64,000 nt of DNA, from the NCBI RefSeq assembly GCF_000185905.1, contig NC_014923.1, positions 5,045,501 through 5,109,500 of the forward strand, in the 5' to 3' direction. The number at the start of each line of letters is the position of its first letter. The first letter of the stretch is position 1. The position numbers and the translations under genes were made by a program. Shown piece after piece: positions 49,908 through 59,149 of this stretch. The stretch comes from Mesorhizobium ciceri biovar biserrulae WSM1271. Lineage in GTDB: Bacteria; Pseudomonadota; Alphaproteobacteria; Rhizobiales; Rhizobiaceae. The notes under the pieces were generated by a model. The model saw only the letters and a program-made list of their open reading frames with translations. It made no database searches and was not told the origin of the DNA.

Positions 49908-51050
49908 ATGCAGTTCATCGATCTTGGCGCGCAGCGCGAACGAATCCGCGACCGGCTGAAGGCCGCGATCGACCGTGTCGTTGACGAGGGCCGCTATATT
50001 CTTGGCCCGCAAGTCACCGAATTCGAGAACAAGCTTGCCGCCTATATCGGTACCAAGCATGTCGTGGCCTGCGCCAACGGCACCGACGCGCTGCTGTTGC
50101 CGCTGTTTGCAGCCGGCGTCGGCCCGGGTGACGCGGTGTTCGTGCCGAGCTTCACGTTCGCCGCCACCGCCGAAGTGGTGGCGCTGGCCAAGGCCGCGCC
50201 GGTGTTCGTCGATGTCGACCCGCACAGCTACAACATCGACATTGCCAGCCTCGAAGCGGCCATTGCCATGATCAAGAAGGAAGGAAGGCTGAAGCCGAAG
50301 GCAATCATTCCCGTCGATCTGTTTGGCCTTGCCGCCGATTACGAGGCGATCATGGCGATCGCCAACCGCGAAGGCCTGATGGTGATCGAGGATGCCGCCC
50401 AGTCGATGGGCGGTTCGCTCGACGGCAAGATGTGCGGCTCCTTCGGTGCGGTCGGCTCGACCAGCTTCTATCCGGCAAAACCGCTTGGCTGCTACGGCGA
50501 CGGCGGCGCGATGTTCACCAATGACGATGCGCTGGCCGAACAGCTTCGCTCGTTCGCCTTTCATGGCAAGGGCGAGACGCAGTACGACAATGTCCGCGTC
50601 GGAATCAATTCGCGGCTCGACACGATACAGGCGGCGATCCTCATCGAGAAGCTGGCCATTCTCGAAGACGAGATGGTCGCCCGGCAGGTCGTGGCACAGC
50701 GCTATGCCGATGGGCTTGGCGACGTCGTTACCGCCGCCCGCAATCTGGACGGCAGCCGTTCGGCCTGGGCGCAATACGCCATCGAGACGCCGAAGCGCGA
50801 CGGGCTGAGGGCGCATCTCGGCGAAAAGGGCATTCCGTCTGTCATCTACTATGTGAAGCCGCTGCATGCCCAGGTCGCTTATCGCGATTATCCGCGCACG
50901 CCGACCGGCCTTGCCGTTTCGGAAGACCTGCCGAAGCGGATCCTGTGCCTGCCGATGCACCCTTATCTCAGCGAAGCCGACCAGGACCGCATCATCGAGA
51001 CGATCCGCAACTATATAGGCTCGAATTCGGCGCAGGCAGCGGCCGAGTAA
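49908..51050 (+). CDS. DegT/DnrJ/EryC1-family sugar aminotransferase
   Basis: A 380-residue fold-type I PLP enzyme. GRYILGPQVTEFENKLAAY and ACANGTDALLLPL open the family pattern, VPSFTFAATAEVV and IEDAAQSMGG follow, and the PLP lysine is in STSFYPAKPLGCYGDGG. Such enzymes transaminate keto nucleotide sugars for surface glycans. The overall look is WbpE/WlbC-like (3-keto sugar), but the position of the amino group cannot be read from sequence. It stands alone and converges with cysQ (stops 14 bases apart). Its place fits the surface-glycan cluster further right. Confidence 0.9.
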   Translation: MQFIDLGAQRERIRDRLKAAIDRVVDEGRYILGPQVTEFENKLAAYIGTKHVVACANGTDALLLPLFAAGVGPGDAVFVPSFTFAATAEVVALAKAAPVFVDVDPHSYNIDIASLEAAIAMIKKEGRLKPKAIIPVDLFGLAADYEAIMAIANREGLMVIEDAAQSMGGSLDGKMCGSFGAVGSTSFYPAKPLGCYGDGGAMFTNDDALAEQLRSFAFHGKGETQYDNVRVGINSRLDTIQAAILIEKLAILEDEMVARQVVAQRYADGLGDVVTAARNLDGSRSAWAQYAIETPKRDGLRAHLGEKGIPSVIYYVKPLHAQVAYRDYPRTPTGLAVSEDLPKRILCLPMHPYLSEADQDRIIETIRNYIGSNSAQAAAE

Positions 51051-51064
51051 GCTACCGGGCCTTC

Positions 51065-51856
51065 TCAGGCGGGGCTGACCCCTGCCCCGCCGCTGGCAAT
51101 GAAATGCGGATTGGCGAAATCCTCGTCGTCGCTTTGCCGGCGCTTCCCATAGACCAGAGGCTGGCCATCGAGCGTGCGCGTCATGCCACCGGCGGCGCGC
51201 AGGATGGCGTCGCCTGCCGCCGTGTCCCATTCCATGGTGCGGCCGAAGCGCGGATAGACATCAGCCTCGGCACTGGCGAGAAGGCAGAATTTCAAGGACG
51301 AACCGACCGAGACGATTTCGGCGGCACCAAGGTCGCGAATATAGGCCTCGGTTTCCGGCGTGTTGTGGGAACGGCTGGCGACGACGGCCAGAGGCGCCAC
51401 GGCCCTTCTCACCGAGATCGGCCGGCGGCCGACGATCTGGTAGCCGCCATCGATTTCGAGAGATTCCGCCCTTCCCGGCAGGCCGGAAAAGAAGCGGCCC
51501 GCGCAGGGCGCAAAGACGACGCCGACTTCCGGCACGCCATCGCGAACCAGCGCTATGTTGACGGTGAAATCGGTGCGGCGGTTGACGAATTCCTTGGTGC
51601 CGTCGAGCGGATCGATCAGGAAGAAAGCCCCATTTAGGTCGGGCGGCACGATACCGGCGGAAGCTTCTTCCTCGGCCACGCAGGGGATATCGGGAAATGC
51701 GGCACGCAGTCCGGCGAGAATGATCTTTTCGCTCTCGCGGTCCGCCTCGGTCACCGGCGAGGCGTCGGACTTGCGGTCAACCGCACAGCCGGCGTGGAAC
51801 ACGCGCATCACCTCGCGCCCGGCCGACAAGGCCAGGCGCTCGAAGATTTCAAGCAT
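51065..51856 (-). CDS. cysQ: 3'(2'),5'-bisphosphate nucleotidase
   Basis: A 263-residue inositol-monophosphatase-fold enzyme that hydrolyses PAP, the product of sulfotransferases. Metal-binding motifs are PVTEADRESE, VAEEEASAG and FFLIDPLDGTKEFVNR, with WDTAAGDAILRAAGG near the C-terminus. The frame is open to a TTG at 51904, inside cysNC. ATG 51856 gives MLEIFERLAL, the usual start, 10 bases after the cysNC stop. Third gene of cysD-cysNC-cysQ; this position supports turnover of PAP made by PAPS-dependent sulfation. Confidence 0.93.
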   Translation of the reverse strand: MLEIFERLALSAGREVMRVFHAGCAVDRKSDASPVTEADRESEKIILAGLRAAFPDIPCVAEEEASAGIVPPDLNGAFFLIDPLDGTKEFVNRRTDFTVNIALVRDGVPEVGVVFAPCAGRFFSGLPGRAESLEIDGGYQIVGRRPISVRRAVAPLAVVASRSHNTPETEAYIRDLGAAEIVSVGSSLKFCLLASAEADVYPRFGRTMEWDTAAGDAILRAAGGMTRTLDGQPLVYGKRRQSDDEDFANPHFIASGGAGVSPA

Positions 51857-51866
51857 CAGCCTGTCG

Positions 51867-53804
51867 TCAGATGCCGCCGCCGCTATCGTATTGGTCTTCG
51901 GCAATGTCGCGCTCGTTCAGCCAGTGTTCCAGGGCGTCGACCATCTCTTCGGCCGATTTGCCGAGTGTCTGCAGATGGATCTCCGGGGTTTCCGGCGCTT
52001 CATAAGGGGAATCGACGCCGGTGAAATTCTTGATCTCGCCATTCAGCGCGCGCGCATAGAGGCCCTTCGGATCACGCCTGGCGCATTCCTCGAAGGGCGT
52101 ATCGACGAACACCTCGACGAATTCTCCGTCGGCCATCAATTCACGTGCCATGCGCCGTTCGGCGCTGAACGGCGAAATGAACGAAACAATGACGATCAAC
52201 CCGGCATCGGCCATCAAACGCGCCACCTCGGCGACGCGGCGGATGTTCTCGACGCGATCGGCATCGGTAAAGCCAAGATCGCGATTGAGACCGTGACGGA
52301 CGTTGTCGCCGTCGAGGATATAAGTATGACGGCCGGTGGCGAACAGCTTCTTTTCGAACAGGTTGGCGATGGTCGACTTGCCGGATCCCGACAGCCCGGT
52401 GAACCAGAACACGGCGGGCCGCTGGTTCTTCATGTCGGCGCGCACGCGCTTGCCGACATCGAGCGACTGCCAATGGATGTTTTCGGCACGACGCAGCGAG
52501 TGCAGGATCATGCCGGCGCCGACCGTGGCGTTGGAGATGCGGTCGATCAGGATGAAGGCGCCGGTTGTGCGGTTTTCGGCGAAGGGATCAAAGGCGATCG
52601 GCGTCCGCGTCGAGATGTTGCAGATGCCGACTTCGTTCATTTCGAGCGACTTGGCCGCTTCATGGGCAAAGTCGTTGACGTTGATCCGGTATTTCAGATC
52701 GGTGACGGTGGCGCTGGTCTGGTCGGTCTCGGTGCGCAGGATGTAGGAGCGGCCCGGCAGCAGCGCATGCTCGTCGAACCAGACGATGTTGGCGGCGAAC
52801 TGGTCGGCGACCTGCGGCCGTGCGGCAGGCGAAACCAGCATGTTGCCGCGCGAGATTTCGACTTCGTCGTCGAGGACGAGCGTGACGGCCTGTCCGGCAG
52901 CCGCCTGGGCGAGATCGCCGCCATACGAGACGATCCGCTTGACGCGCGAGGATTTGCCCGACTTGGCGACAACGACCTCGTCGCCGGGCGCAACCGAGCC
53001 GGAAGCGACCGTGCCGGCAAAGCCGCGAAAGTCGAGATTGGGACGATTGACATACTGGACCGGGAAACGGAACGGCAGTTCGACCATCGCTTGGTCGACC
53101 GACACGGTTTCGAGATGCTCGATCAGCGTTGGGCCGGAATACCATTCCATGCTTTCCGACCGACGGCTGACATTATCGCCATAACGGGCCGACATCGGGA
53201 TCGGCACAATGGTCTGGAAGCCGAGATCGCGCGAGAATTGCCCGTAGTCTTCGACGATCCGGTCGAAAACCGTCTGATCGAAATCGACAAGATCGATCTT
53301 GTTGACGGCCAGCACGACGTGGCGGATGCCGAGCAGCGAGGCGATGATCGAATGTCGCCTTGTCTGGCGAAGCACACCCTGCCGGGCATCGATCAGCACG
53401 ATCGCCAGGTCGGCGGTCGAGGCGCCGGTGGCCATGTTGCGGGTGTATTGCTCGTGACCAGGTGTGTCGGCGACGATGAATTTGCGCTTCGGCGTGGCAA
53501 AGAAACGGTAGGCGACGTCGATCGTGATGCCTTGCTCACGCTCGGCCTCGAGGCCGTCGACCAGCAGTGCGAAATCGATGTCGTCGCCCGTCGTGCCATG
53601 CTTGCGCGAATCGCGTTCGAGCGCGGCGAGCTGGTCCTCGAAAATCTGCTTGGTGTCGGACAGCAGGCGCCCGATCAGCGTCGACTTGCCGTCATCGACC
53701 GAGCCGCAGGTCAGGAAGCGCAGCAGCGACTTCTTCTCCTGCGCCGCCAGATAGTCGCGAACGCCGTCGGTGGGGGCGAGGCTCTTTGCCATGATGTGGC
53801 GCAT
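51867..53804 (-). CDS. cysNC: sulfate adenylyltransferase subunit 1 / APS kinase fusion
   Basis: A bifunctional protein of 645 residues from ATG 53804 (TTG 53810 and ATG 53792 are alternatives; the cysD stop overlaps). Residues 1 to about 430 are a CysN GTPase: GSVDDGKSTL (G1), DTPGHEQYTRNM (G3) and NKIDLVDF (G4). Residues from about 440 are APS kinase CysC: FTGLSGSGKSTIANLFEKKL (Walker A), LDGDNVRHGLNRDLGF and CARRDPKGLY. The GTPase drives CysD to form APS, and the kinase then makes PAPS. The layout equals rhizobial NodQ and CysNC. No reductase genes follow, so the output here is PAPS for sulfation as well as assimilation. Confidence 0.96.
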   Translation of the reverse strand: MRHIMAKSLAPTDGVRDYLAAQEKKSLLRFLTCGSVDDGKSTLIGRLLSDTKQIFEDQLAALERDSRKHGTTGDDIDFALLVDGLEAEREQGITIDVAYRFFATPKRKFIVADTPGHEQYTRNMATGASTADLAIVLIDARQGVLRQTRRHSIIASLLGIRHVVLAVNKIDLVDFDQTVFDRIVEDYGQFSRDLGFQTIVPIPMSARYGDNVSRRSESMEWYSGPTLIEHLETVSVDQAMVELPFRFPVQYVNRPNLDFRGFAGTVASGSVAPGDEVVVAKSGKSSRVKRIVSYGGDLAQAAAGQAVTLVLDDEVEISRGNMLVSPAARPQVADQFAANIVWFDEHALLPGRSYILRTETDQTSATVTDLKYRINVNDFAHEAAKSLEMNEVGICNISTRTPIAFDPFAENRTTGAFILIDRISNATVGAGMILHSLRRAENIHWQSLDVGKRVRADMKNQRPAVFWFTGLSGSGKSTIANLFEKKLFATGRHTYILDGDNVRHGLNRDLGFTDADRVENIRRVAEVARLMADAGLIVIVSFISPFSAERRMARELMADGEFVEVFVDTPFEECARRDPKGLYARALNGEIKNFTGVDSPYEAPETPEIHLQTLGKSAEEMVDALEHWLNERDIAEDQYDSGGGI

Positions 53805-53806
53805 GG

Positions 53807-54712
53807 TCAAAAGTACCCCTCGCGCTTCTTCTTTTCCATCGAGCCGGCTTCATCGCGGTCGATCAGGCGCCCCTGCCGTTCGGATGTCCGTGCCGTCAGC
53901 ATTTCGCCGACGATGGCTTCCAGCGTGTCGGCCTCCGATTCGATGGCGCCAGTCAGCGGATAGCAGCCAAGCGTGCGGAACCGCACGAGCCGGTTCTCCA
54001 CTGTCTCGTCGGGGCGGAGTTTCATGCGCTCGTCGTCCCGCAGGATCAGCATGCCGTCGCGTTCCACCACCGGCCGTTCCTTGGCGAAATAGAGCGGCAC
54101 GATCGGGATACTTTCCTGCAGGATGTACTGCCAGATATCCAGCTCGGTCCAGTTCGACAGCGGAAAGACGCGGATCGATTCACCCGATGCGATGCGGGTG
54201 TTGAATATCTTCCACATTTCGGGGCGCTGGTTCTTCGGATCCCACACATGCTGGGCATTGCGGAAGGAAAAGATGCGCTCCTTGGCGCGCGATTTCTCCT
54301 CGTCGCGACGTGCGCCGCCAAAGGCCGCGTCGAAGCCGTATTTGTCGAGCGCCTGGCGCAGCGCCACGGTCTTCATGACATGGGTGTGGGTGTTCGAACC
54401 ATGGTCGAACGGATTGATGTTGTCGCGCACGCCGTCTTCGTTGACATGAACCAGGAGATCGAAGCCGAGTTTCTGCGCCATCTGATCGCGAAAGGCGATC
54501 ATCTCGCGGAACTTCCACGTCGTGTCGACGTGAAGAAAGGGAAATGGCGGCTTGGCGGGATAAAACGCCTTCATCGCCAGATGCATCAACACGGATGAAT
54601 CCTTGCCGACCGAATAGAGCATGACCGGCTTGGCAAAGGCGGCCGCAACCTCGCGGAATATATGGATGGACTCGGCCTCAAGCCGCTGAAGATGCGTAAG
54701 CGCTGTTGTCAT
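53807..54712 (-). CDS. cysD: sulfate adenylyltransferase subunit 2
   Basis: A 301-residue ATP pyrophosphatase that adenylates sulfate together with CysN. The PP-loop is SVGKDSSVLMHLA at about residues 34-46. Other conserved blocks are FPFLHVDTTWKFREM, AFGGARRDEEKSRAKER and FPLSNWTELDIWQYI. Length and motifs are as in CysD/NodP. First gene of cysD-cysNC-cysQ. The region upstream to the O-antigen ligase (about 400 bases) holds its promoter; no coding content was identified there. Confidence 0.96.
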   Translation of the reverse strand: MTTALTHLQRLEAESIHIFREVAAAFAKPVMLYSVGKDSSVLMHLAMKAFYPAKPPFPFLHVDTTWKFREMIAFRDQMAQKLGFDLLVHVNEDGVRDNINPFDHGSNTHTHVMKTVALRQALDKYGFDAAFGGARRDEEKSRAKERIFSFRNAQHVWDPKNQRPEMWKIFNTRIASGESIRVFPLSNWTELDIWQYILQESIPIVPLYFAKERPVVERDGMLILRDDERMKLRPDETVENRLVRFRTLGCYPLTGAIESEADTLEAIVGEMLTARTSERQGRLIDRDEAGSMEKKKREGYF

Positions 54713-55111
54713 GGACCGTGGGCGTTCTTTCGTATTTCCAACAGAAGACCTGCCTCAAATCATCGAGCTTTTGCGCCCGGTTCGAGCCTTGTTTCTGGAC
54801 AATCTTCCTCGTGCCGGCGTTCTAGCAGATCGCCGTTGTCAAGAACAATGCAAGACTGGCCCGGCCGCACATGGTTCGAGAATGAATTTTCCACAGATAC
54901 CATCAAACCCGGAAATTCCTGCCCGCAAGCTCAACAACCGAGAAAACGCGGGGAAAATATTGCTTGAATGGCCGGCTACGGCTTTCAAGCGACTTCCCTT
55001 GGCCGACCGTCGCCTGCCGCCGATTTTCGGTGGCAATCCACCAGATACACTATCGAAAACGGGGGGCGGCCGCTATACCAGCTTCGGCAGCGGGCAAGCG
55101 CGTTATGAGGC

Positions 55112-56494
55112 ATGGGCAATTTCGAGGCGAGCGCATTCAACTTCGCTAAACAAGATCCGCCGCATGACACTTGCCGAAAACAGCGAGCCCGAAAATTGAA
55201 CCGGCTTTCATCCCTCACACAGCAATTCTCGCCTTCGCGGATCAACAACTACTTCTCCATCCTTTGCTTCTTTTTTCCACCGGTTCTGGGGTCGGTGGTC
55301 AGCTTTGTGTTCAATTGCGGAGGCCTTTCGTCCGCCCTGCTGATTGCTTTAGGGAAAAGGCGCTTCAACGCCGACCGGCCCATGATCTGGATGACGGTCG
55401 CGATCTATGCCTACTGCGCCGCCAATCTCCTGGCGTCCATCGTCAACAACTCGTTTGTCCGGGATGCGCCGCATCTTATCCCGCTCGTCACCTTCCTGTT
55501 TTTTCCCGTGTCCTATTCGACCTGGAGCAACACGCAGAAAACCACGCTTGCCCGCATCGTCGTGCTTTCCAGCATGGCCGCCTGCTTTGTCGCGCTGCTC
55601 ATGGCCGTCATCCAGCAATATTGGATTGGCGTCAGGGCGGAGGGGGGAGCCGGAAATCCGATCGTCTTCGCAACCGTCGTCTGCCTTGCCGTGGTGACGT
55701 GTGTGGCTGGCGCCTTGTCCAGTATTGAGCAAGCCCGGACACCCCTCTTCTACGCGACACTGGCCGGGACGATCGCCGTCATCTATTCCGGCTCGCGTAC
55801 CATCTGGCTGGCACTGCTGATTGCCGGCATAGCCGTCATGTTGATCAACCGGCACAGGCTCAGGGGCAGGAATGCCGTTCGCCTGCTGCTGCTGCTGGCG
55901 GCAGTCGGCGTCGTGATCGCCGCTTCCAGCTTCCAGGCGATATCCGGGCGGGTCGACTTTTTGCGCTCCGATTGGGGTGCGCTTGGAGCTAGCGGCAACT
56001 ACGACACCTCGTTGGGAATACGTGTTGCGCTTTGGGAGATCGGCCTCAAAGCATTCCATGACATGCCACTGTTCGGGCACGGTGTGGGTGCAACCCAGCT
56101 TCTGATCAAACAGGGCTTTCATGAGCAGTTCGCGATGGACACAGGCTTCAACCATTTCCACAACGGCTTCCTGACCGCCTTGGTGCAAGCAGGAATTCTG
56201 GGCGCCGTGACGCTGGCAGCGATCTTTATCGTTGCCGCTGGAAATGCCGCCCGGGTCTTGCGAAGCAGCAGCGATCCGAACGAGCGGTTCGGCGCCACCA
56301 TGATTGTCGTCGTGGTGATCACCTATCTGACGGCCGGAATGACAGGCATCCTGGTCGGCCATGACATTCTGGACTCGGTGCTGATGGTCTTCCTGGTGAG
56401 CGGAACATATCTCGCCTCCGGACGTCATGTTCCTTTGCTGGACGAACCGGCACTTGCACCAGTCACGCAAGACCTGTCTCGGGCAAGGCCATGA
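55112..56494 (+). CDS. O-antigen ligase/polymerase family membrane protein
   Basis: Up to 460 residues and about 10-11 membrane spans, starting at VVSFVFNCGGLSSALLIAL. The long periplasmic loop near residues 290-350 carries GLKAFHDMPLFGHGVGATQLL and FNHFHNGFLTALVQAG, the Wzy_C/O-antigen-ligase signature. It either ligates polysaccharide to lipid A-core or polymerises repeat units; the two cannot be separated by sequence alone. The start is uncertain: ATG 55112 gives 28 polar residues before a TTG at 55196 that may be the true start. Its stop overlaps the start of the epimerase-like gene. Confidence 0.87.
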   Translation: MGNFEASAFNFAKQDPPHDTCRKQRARKLNRLSSLTQQFSPSRINNYFSILCFFFPPVLGSVVSFVFNCGGLSSALLIALGKRRFNADRPMIWMTVAIYAYCAANLLASIVNNSFVRDAPHLIPLVTFLFFPVSYSTWSNTQKTTLARIVVLSSMAACFVALLMAVIQQYWIGVRAEGGAGNPIVFATVVCLAVVTCVAGALSSIEQARTPLFYATLAGTIAVIYSGSRTIWLALLIAGIAVMLINRHRLRGRNAVRLLLLLAAVGVVIAASSFQAISGRVDFLRSDWGALGASGNYDTSLGIRVALWEIGLKAFHDMPLFGHGVGATQLLIKQGFHEQFAMDTGFNHFHNGFLTALVQAGILGAVTLAAIFIVAAGNAARVLRSSSDPNERFGATMIVVVVITYLTAGMTGILVGHDILDSVLMVFLVSGTYLASGRHVPLLDEPALAPVTQDLSRARP

Positions 56495-57426
56495 AGGTTC
56501 TGGTCACGGGCGCGACAGGTTTCATCGGGCGTCTTGTCGTGCGCCACTTACGCGAAGCCGGTGCCGAGCTTCGCCTCGCCTCCCGCCATCCCGAGAGGCT
56601 TGGTTCGGAGAACGAGACTGTGCCGATGCCCGGCTTCGATGCGCCGGCCGCCGCCTTCCTGGAACTGACCCGGCATATGACTGACGTCGTCCATTGCGCT
56701 GGCCTCAACAATGATCGGGGAAATGCAACCGAAGCCGATTACCAGGCGGCCAATGTGGAACTGAGCGCAAGGCTGGCGCATGCAGCGGCGGCCCAGATAA
56801 GCGGACGTTTCATTCATCTCTCCTCGATCCGGGCGGTGATCGGCGCGCACGTCAGCGCAACGATCGACGAGGACACGCTTCCTGCCCCACAATGCGCCTA
56901 TGGACGCTCGAAGCGCGAAAGCGAGATCACGGTTTTGGACGCCTATGCGTCGCATGGCCGCTCCGACGCCGCCGTGTTGCGCCTGCCTCCGGTCTATGGA
57001 AGTGGCATGAGGGGAAATCTGGCAACGCTGATGCGCCTTGCCGATACGCCGCTGCCGCTGCCGACTGGTGCCTTGACCGGAATCCGTTCGCTGATGTCTT
57101 CCGAGGCCGCGGTGCGAGCAGTGTCGCACCTGCTCAGCCATTCCGGGCTGCTTCGCCCGATCTATGTCGGCGCCGATGTGCCGCCGGTCGCCCTCGACGC
57201 CGTCATCGCCGTCTTTCGCAGAGGTTTGGGGCGGCCTGTGCGCCTGATGGCGATGCCGGCCGGGCTGATACGGCCGGTGGTGGCCGCACTCGGCAGGCGG
57301 GCGTTCTGGGACAGCCTGACCGCGACACAAATATGCGACCCCGCCCTGCTGGTATCGCAGGGGTGGACGCCCGAAGCCGGCACGCTTGAGCGGCTGGCCG
57401 AGCTGGCGCGGCTCAGCAGATCCTGA
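56491..57426 (+). CDS. NAD-dependent nucleotide-sugar epimerase/4-reductase
   Basis: A 311-residue extended SDR protein. MKVLVTGATGFIGRLVVRHL is the NAD(P)-binding start (GxxGFxG). The catalytic Tyr-Lys pair is in YGRSKRE, preceded by HLSSIRAV. Sequence style and neighbours (initiating transferase, WbpM-like dehydratase) suggest the 4-reductase of UDP-QuiNAc or UDP-FucNAc synthesis, like R. etli WreQ or Pseudomonas WbpV. An epimerase cannot be ruled out. It starts on the ligase stop (ATGA) and ends 35 bases from the convergent sugar transferase. Confidence 0.85.
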   Translation: MKVLVTGATGFIGRLVVRHLREAGAELRLASRHPERLGSENETVPMPGFDAPAAAFLELTRHMTDVVHCAGLNNDRGNATEADYQAANVELSARLAHAAAAQISGRFIHLSSIRAVIGAHVSATIDEDTLPAPQCAYGRSKRESEITVLDAYASHGRSDAAVLRLPPVYGSGMRGNLATLMRLADTPLPLPTGALTGIRSLMSSEAAVRAVSHLLSHSGLLRPIYVGADVPPVALDAVIAVFRRGLGRPVRLMAMPAGLIRPVVAALGRRAFWDSLTATQICDPALLVSQGWTPEAGTLERLAELARLSRS

Positions 57427-57461
57427 CTTTCTTGCTTGACCATGATCTTTTCATGGTCTGC

Positions 57462-57998
57462 TCAGCGGTAGAGCGTTCCAAACAGGATCCGAAGATCGAG
57501 CCAGAACGACGCGGTGCGGAGGTAGGCAGCATCCGTTTGCGCCAAGAGCTCCGGGTTAGACATGTCGATGCCCCTGATCTGGGCCAGGCCGGTTATGCCC
57601 GGCAGCGCCGCCAAAACCCCCAGCCGCCTGCGACACTCGATCAATTCCGTCTGGGTCGGCAGGCAGGGCCGCGGCCCGACCAGGCTCATTTCCCCCTTCA
57701 AGACGTTCCAGAATTGCGGCAGCTCATCGAGCTTGAACTTCCGCAAGACCTTTCCAACCGATGTCACGGAATCCGCCGGCGCCTCATGCGAGGGTAGCGA
57801 CGGCGTCCCGACATACATCGTGCGCAACTTGTGGCAGCGGAAAAGCCGACCGTCACGGCCGACCCGCACCTGTGAAAAAATAGCCGGGCCCGGCGACGAT
57901 GCCCGAACGGCAAGGACGGTGAGCGCCAAGACAGGAGATGTCGCCACCAGCAGCAGAGCCGCACCGGCAAGATCGAAGATTTGCTTGGCTGCCTTCAT
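57462..57998 (-). CDS. initiating undecaprenyl-phosphate sugar-phosphate transferase (PF02397)
   Basis: A 178-residue enzyme from ATG 57998 (TTG 58037 adds 13). One N-terminal membrane helix (DLAGAALLLVATSPVLALTV) is followed by the bacterial sugar transferase core: FRCHKLRTM, KFKLDELPQFWNVLKGEMSLVGPRP and GITGLAQIRG. It has only the short core and lacks the extra membrane helices of WbaP/WcaJ. Small enzymes of this class, such as PglC and WreU, start glycan synthesis with N-acetylated 6-deoxy sugars. It is co-directional with GT2 and dehydratase genes upstream. Confidence 0.92.
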   Translation of the reverse strand: MKAAKQIFDLAGAALLLVATSPVLALTVLAVRASSPGPAIFSQVRVGRDGRLFRCHKLRTMYVGTPSLPSHEAPADSVTSVGKVLRKFKLDELPQFWNVLKGEMSLVGPRPCLPTQTELIECRRRLGVLAALPGITGLAQIRGIDMSNPELLAQTDAAYLRTASFWLDLRILFGTLYR

Positions 57999-58120
57999 GA
58001 ACGGCCGATAGTGCTCCCTGCCGAAGTCCCGAGGCAATGCCGCAGGCCAATGCCGTCAATCCGGTCGACGTAGCATGAGCCGATCTCTTGACCAAGCGCG
58101 CCACGCAGCCGTCGCAATGT

Positions 58121-59056
58121 TCAGATGCGCCCCAGGACGAAGGCGAGATAGAGCCCCAGGTTTCCGGAAACGGTCTGCCGATAGACGCCGCTTCGGCGCA
58201 AGCCTGCCAAGCGGCGGAAAAGGCCGCCGTCGCGCCCGCGGGTGAAAAGGTCGAGGCACACCATCGCGTCCTCGGTCAGGAGGTCGCGATTGACGGCAAG
58301 ACCGTCAAGGTTGAGGTCCGTCCAGCCGGCGAATTCCCCCTTAAACAGGCGGCCAAGCCGGGACACCCTTGCTTTCCAGGATACGTTGGCGCCGACCAGG
58401 TTTGCCGCATGCTGCCGGTAGCGCACCAGCGGCCGCGGATCGTAGCGGACGATGCCGCCGGCGGCGGTCACGATGAGATAGGCCCACCAGTCGTGGCTGA
58501 CGAACCCGGTCCGCATGCAGGCCCTGGCCAGCAGGTTGCGTGCCGCTGCGTTGAGCAGGATGGTGTTGCCGCCGGCGATGCTTTGCACAAGCGCGTTGCG
58601 AAAGGTTGGCGGCCGGGCAAACAAAGGCGAATGGCCGACAAGGCTTCCTGTTTCCGTCATGGTCGCGGTTCGCGAACAAAACATCAGCGGGATTTTCGCA
58701 TCCTGGGTCCGCATCCAGTCGATAGCGCTCTCCAGCCTGTCGGGCTCCCAGATATCGTCCTGGTCGCAGAAGGCATAGCAGTCCGCCTCGATGCGTCGAT
58801 CGACGATCATGGAGCGGAAATTGGCGGCGAAGCCTTGCCGCGGCCCCTCGACGAGCGTCATTCGACACTTGGGCCGCCAGCGGGATTTCCATGCCTCGAT
58901 GATGGCGGTCGTGCCATCGACGGAGCCATCGTCGGATATCCACAGGTCGACCAGAGGGTGCGACTGCTCGAGCAGGGACTGCAGCTGCTCCTCGATGAAG
59001 GCGGCGCCGTCTTTCGTGCCCATCAGGACCGCGATGCGCAGATCATCTTTGCTCAC
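58121..59056 (-). CDS. family 2 glycosyltransferase
   Basis: A GT-A glycosyltransferase of 311 residues from GTG 59056; a TTG at 59116 would add 20 and the true start is unclear. LRIAVLMGTKDGAAFIEEQLQSLLEQ opens it, with LWISDDGSVDGT and CDQDDIWEPDRLESAI as the donor and metal motifs. The later part resembles rhamnosyltransferase-type proteins (GFVSHDWWAYL, YRQHAANLVGA). It probably adds the next sugar to the lipid-linked intermediate. It lies between the sugar transferase and the dehydratase on one strand. Confidence 0.9.
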   Translation of the reverse strand: MSKDDLRIAVLMGTKDGAAFIEEQLQSLLEQSHPLVDLWISDDGSVDGTTAIIEAWKSRWRPKCRMTLVEGPRQGFAANFRSMIVDRRIEADCYAFCDQDDIWEPDRLESAIDWMRTQDAKIPLMFCSRTATMTETGSLVGHSPLFARPPTFRNALVQSIAGGNTILLNAAARNLLARACMRTGFVSHDWWAYLIVTAAGGIVRYDPRPLVRYRQHAANLVGANVSWKARVSRLGRLFKGEFAGWTDLNLDGLAVNRDLLTEDAMVCLDLFTRGRDGGLFRRLAGLRRSGVYRQTVSGNLGLYLAFVLGRI

Positions 59057-59149
59057 GAGCAAGATCGCTTTCTGATTCTGATTGGATCTATCTCTTTGAT
59101 TTGGCGCAATTCCCAAAGGTAAGCGCCGTGCGCTTTTCCCGGAATTGTT

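Noticed and set aside
51555..53963. An 802-codon plus-strand frame opposite cysNC
   Set aside because: It is antisense to a gene with clear GTPase and kinase motifs and shows no protein-like features of its own.
54711..55199. A 162-codon plus-strand frame between cysD and the O-antigen ligase
   Set aside because: It has no family features, its start lies on the cysD start, and it overlaps the ligase N-terminus; treated as promoter region.
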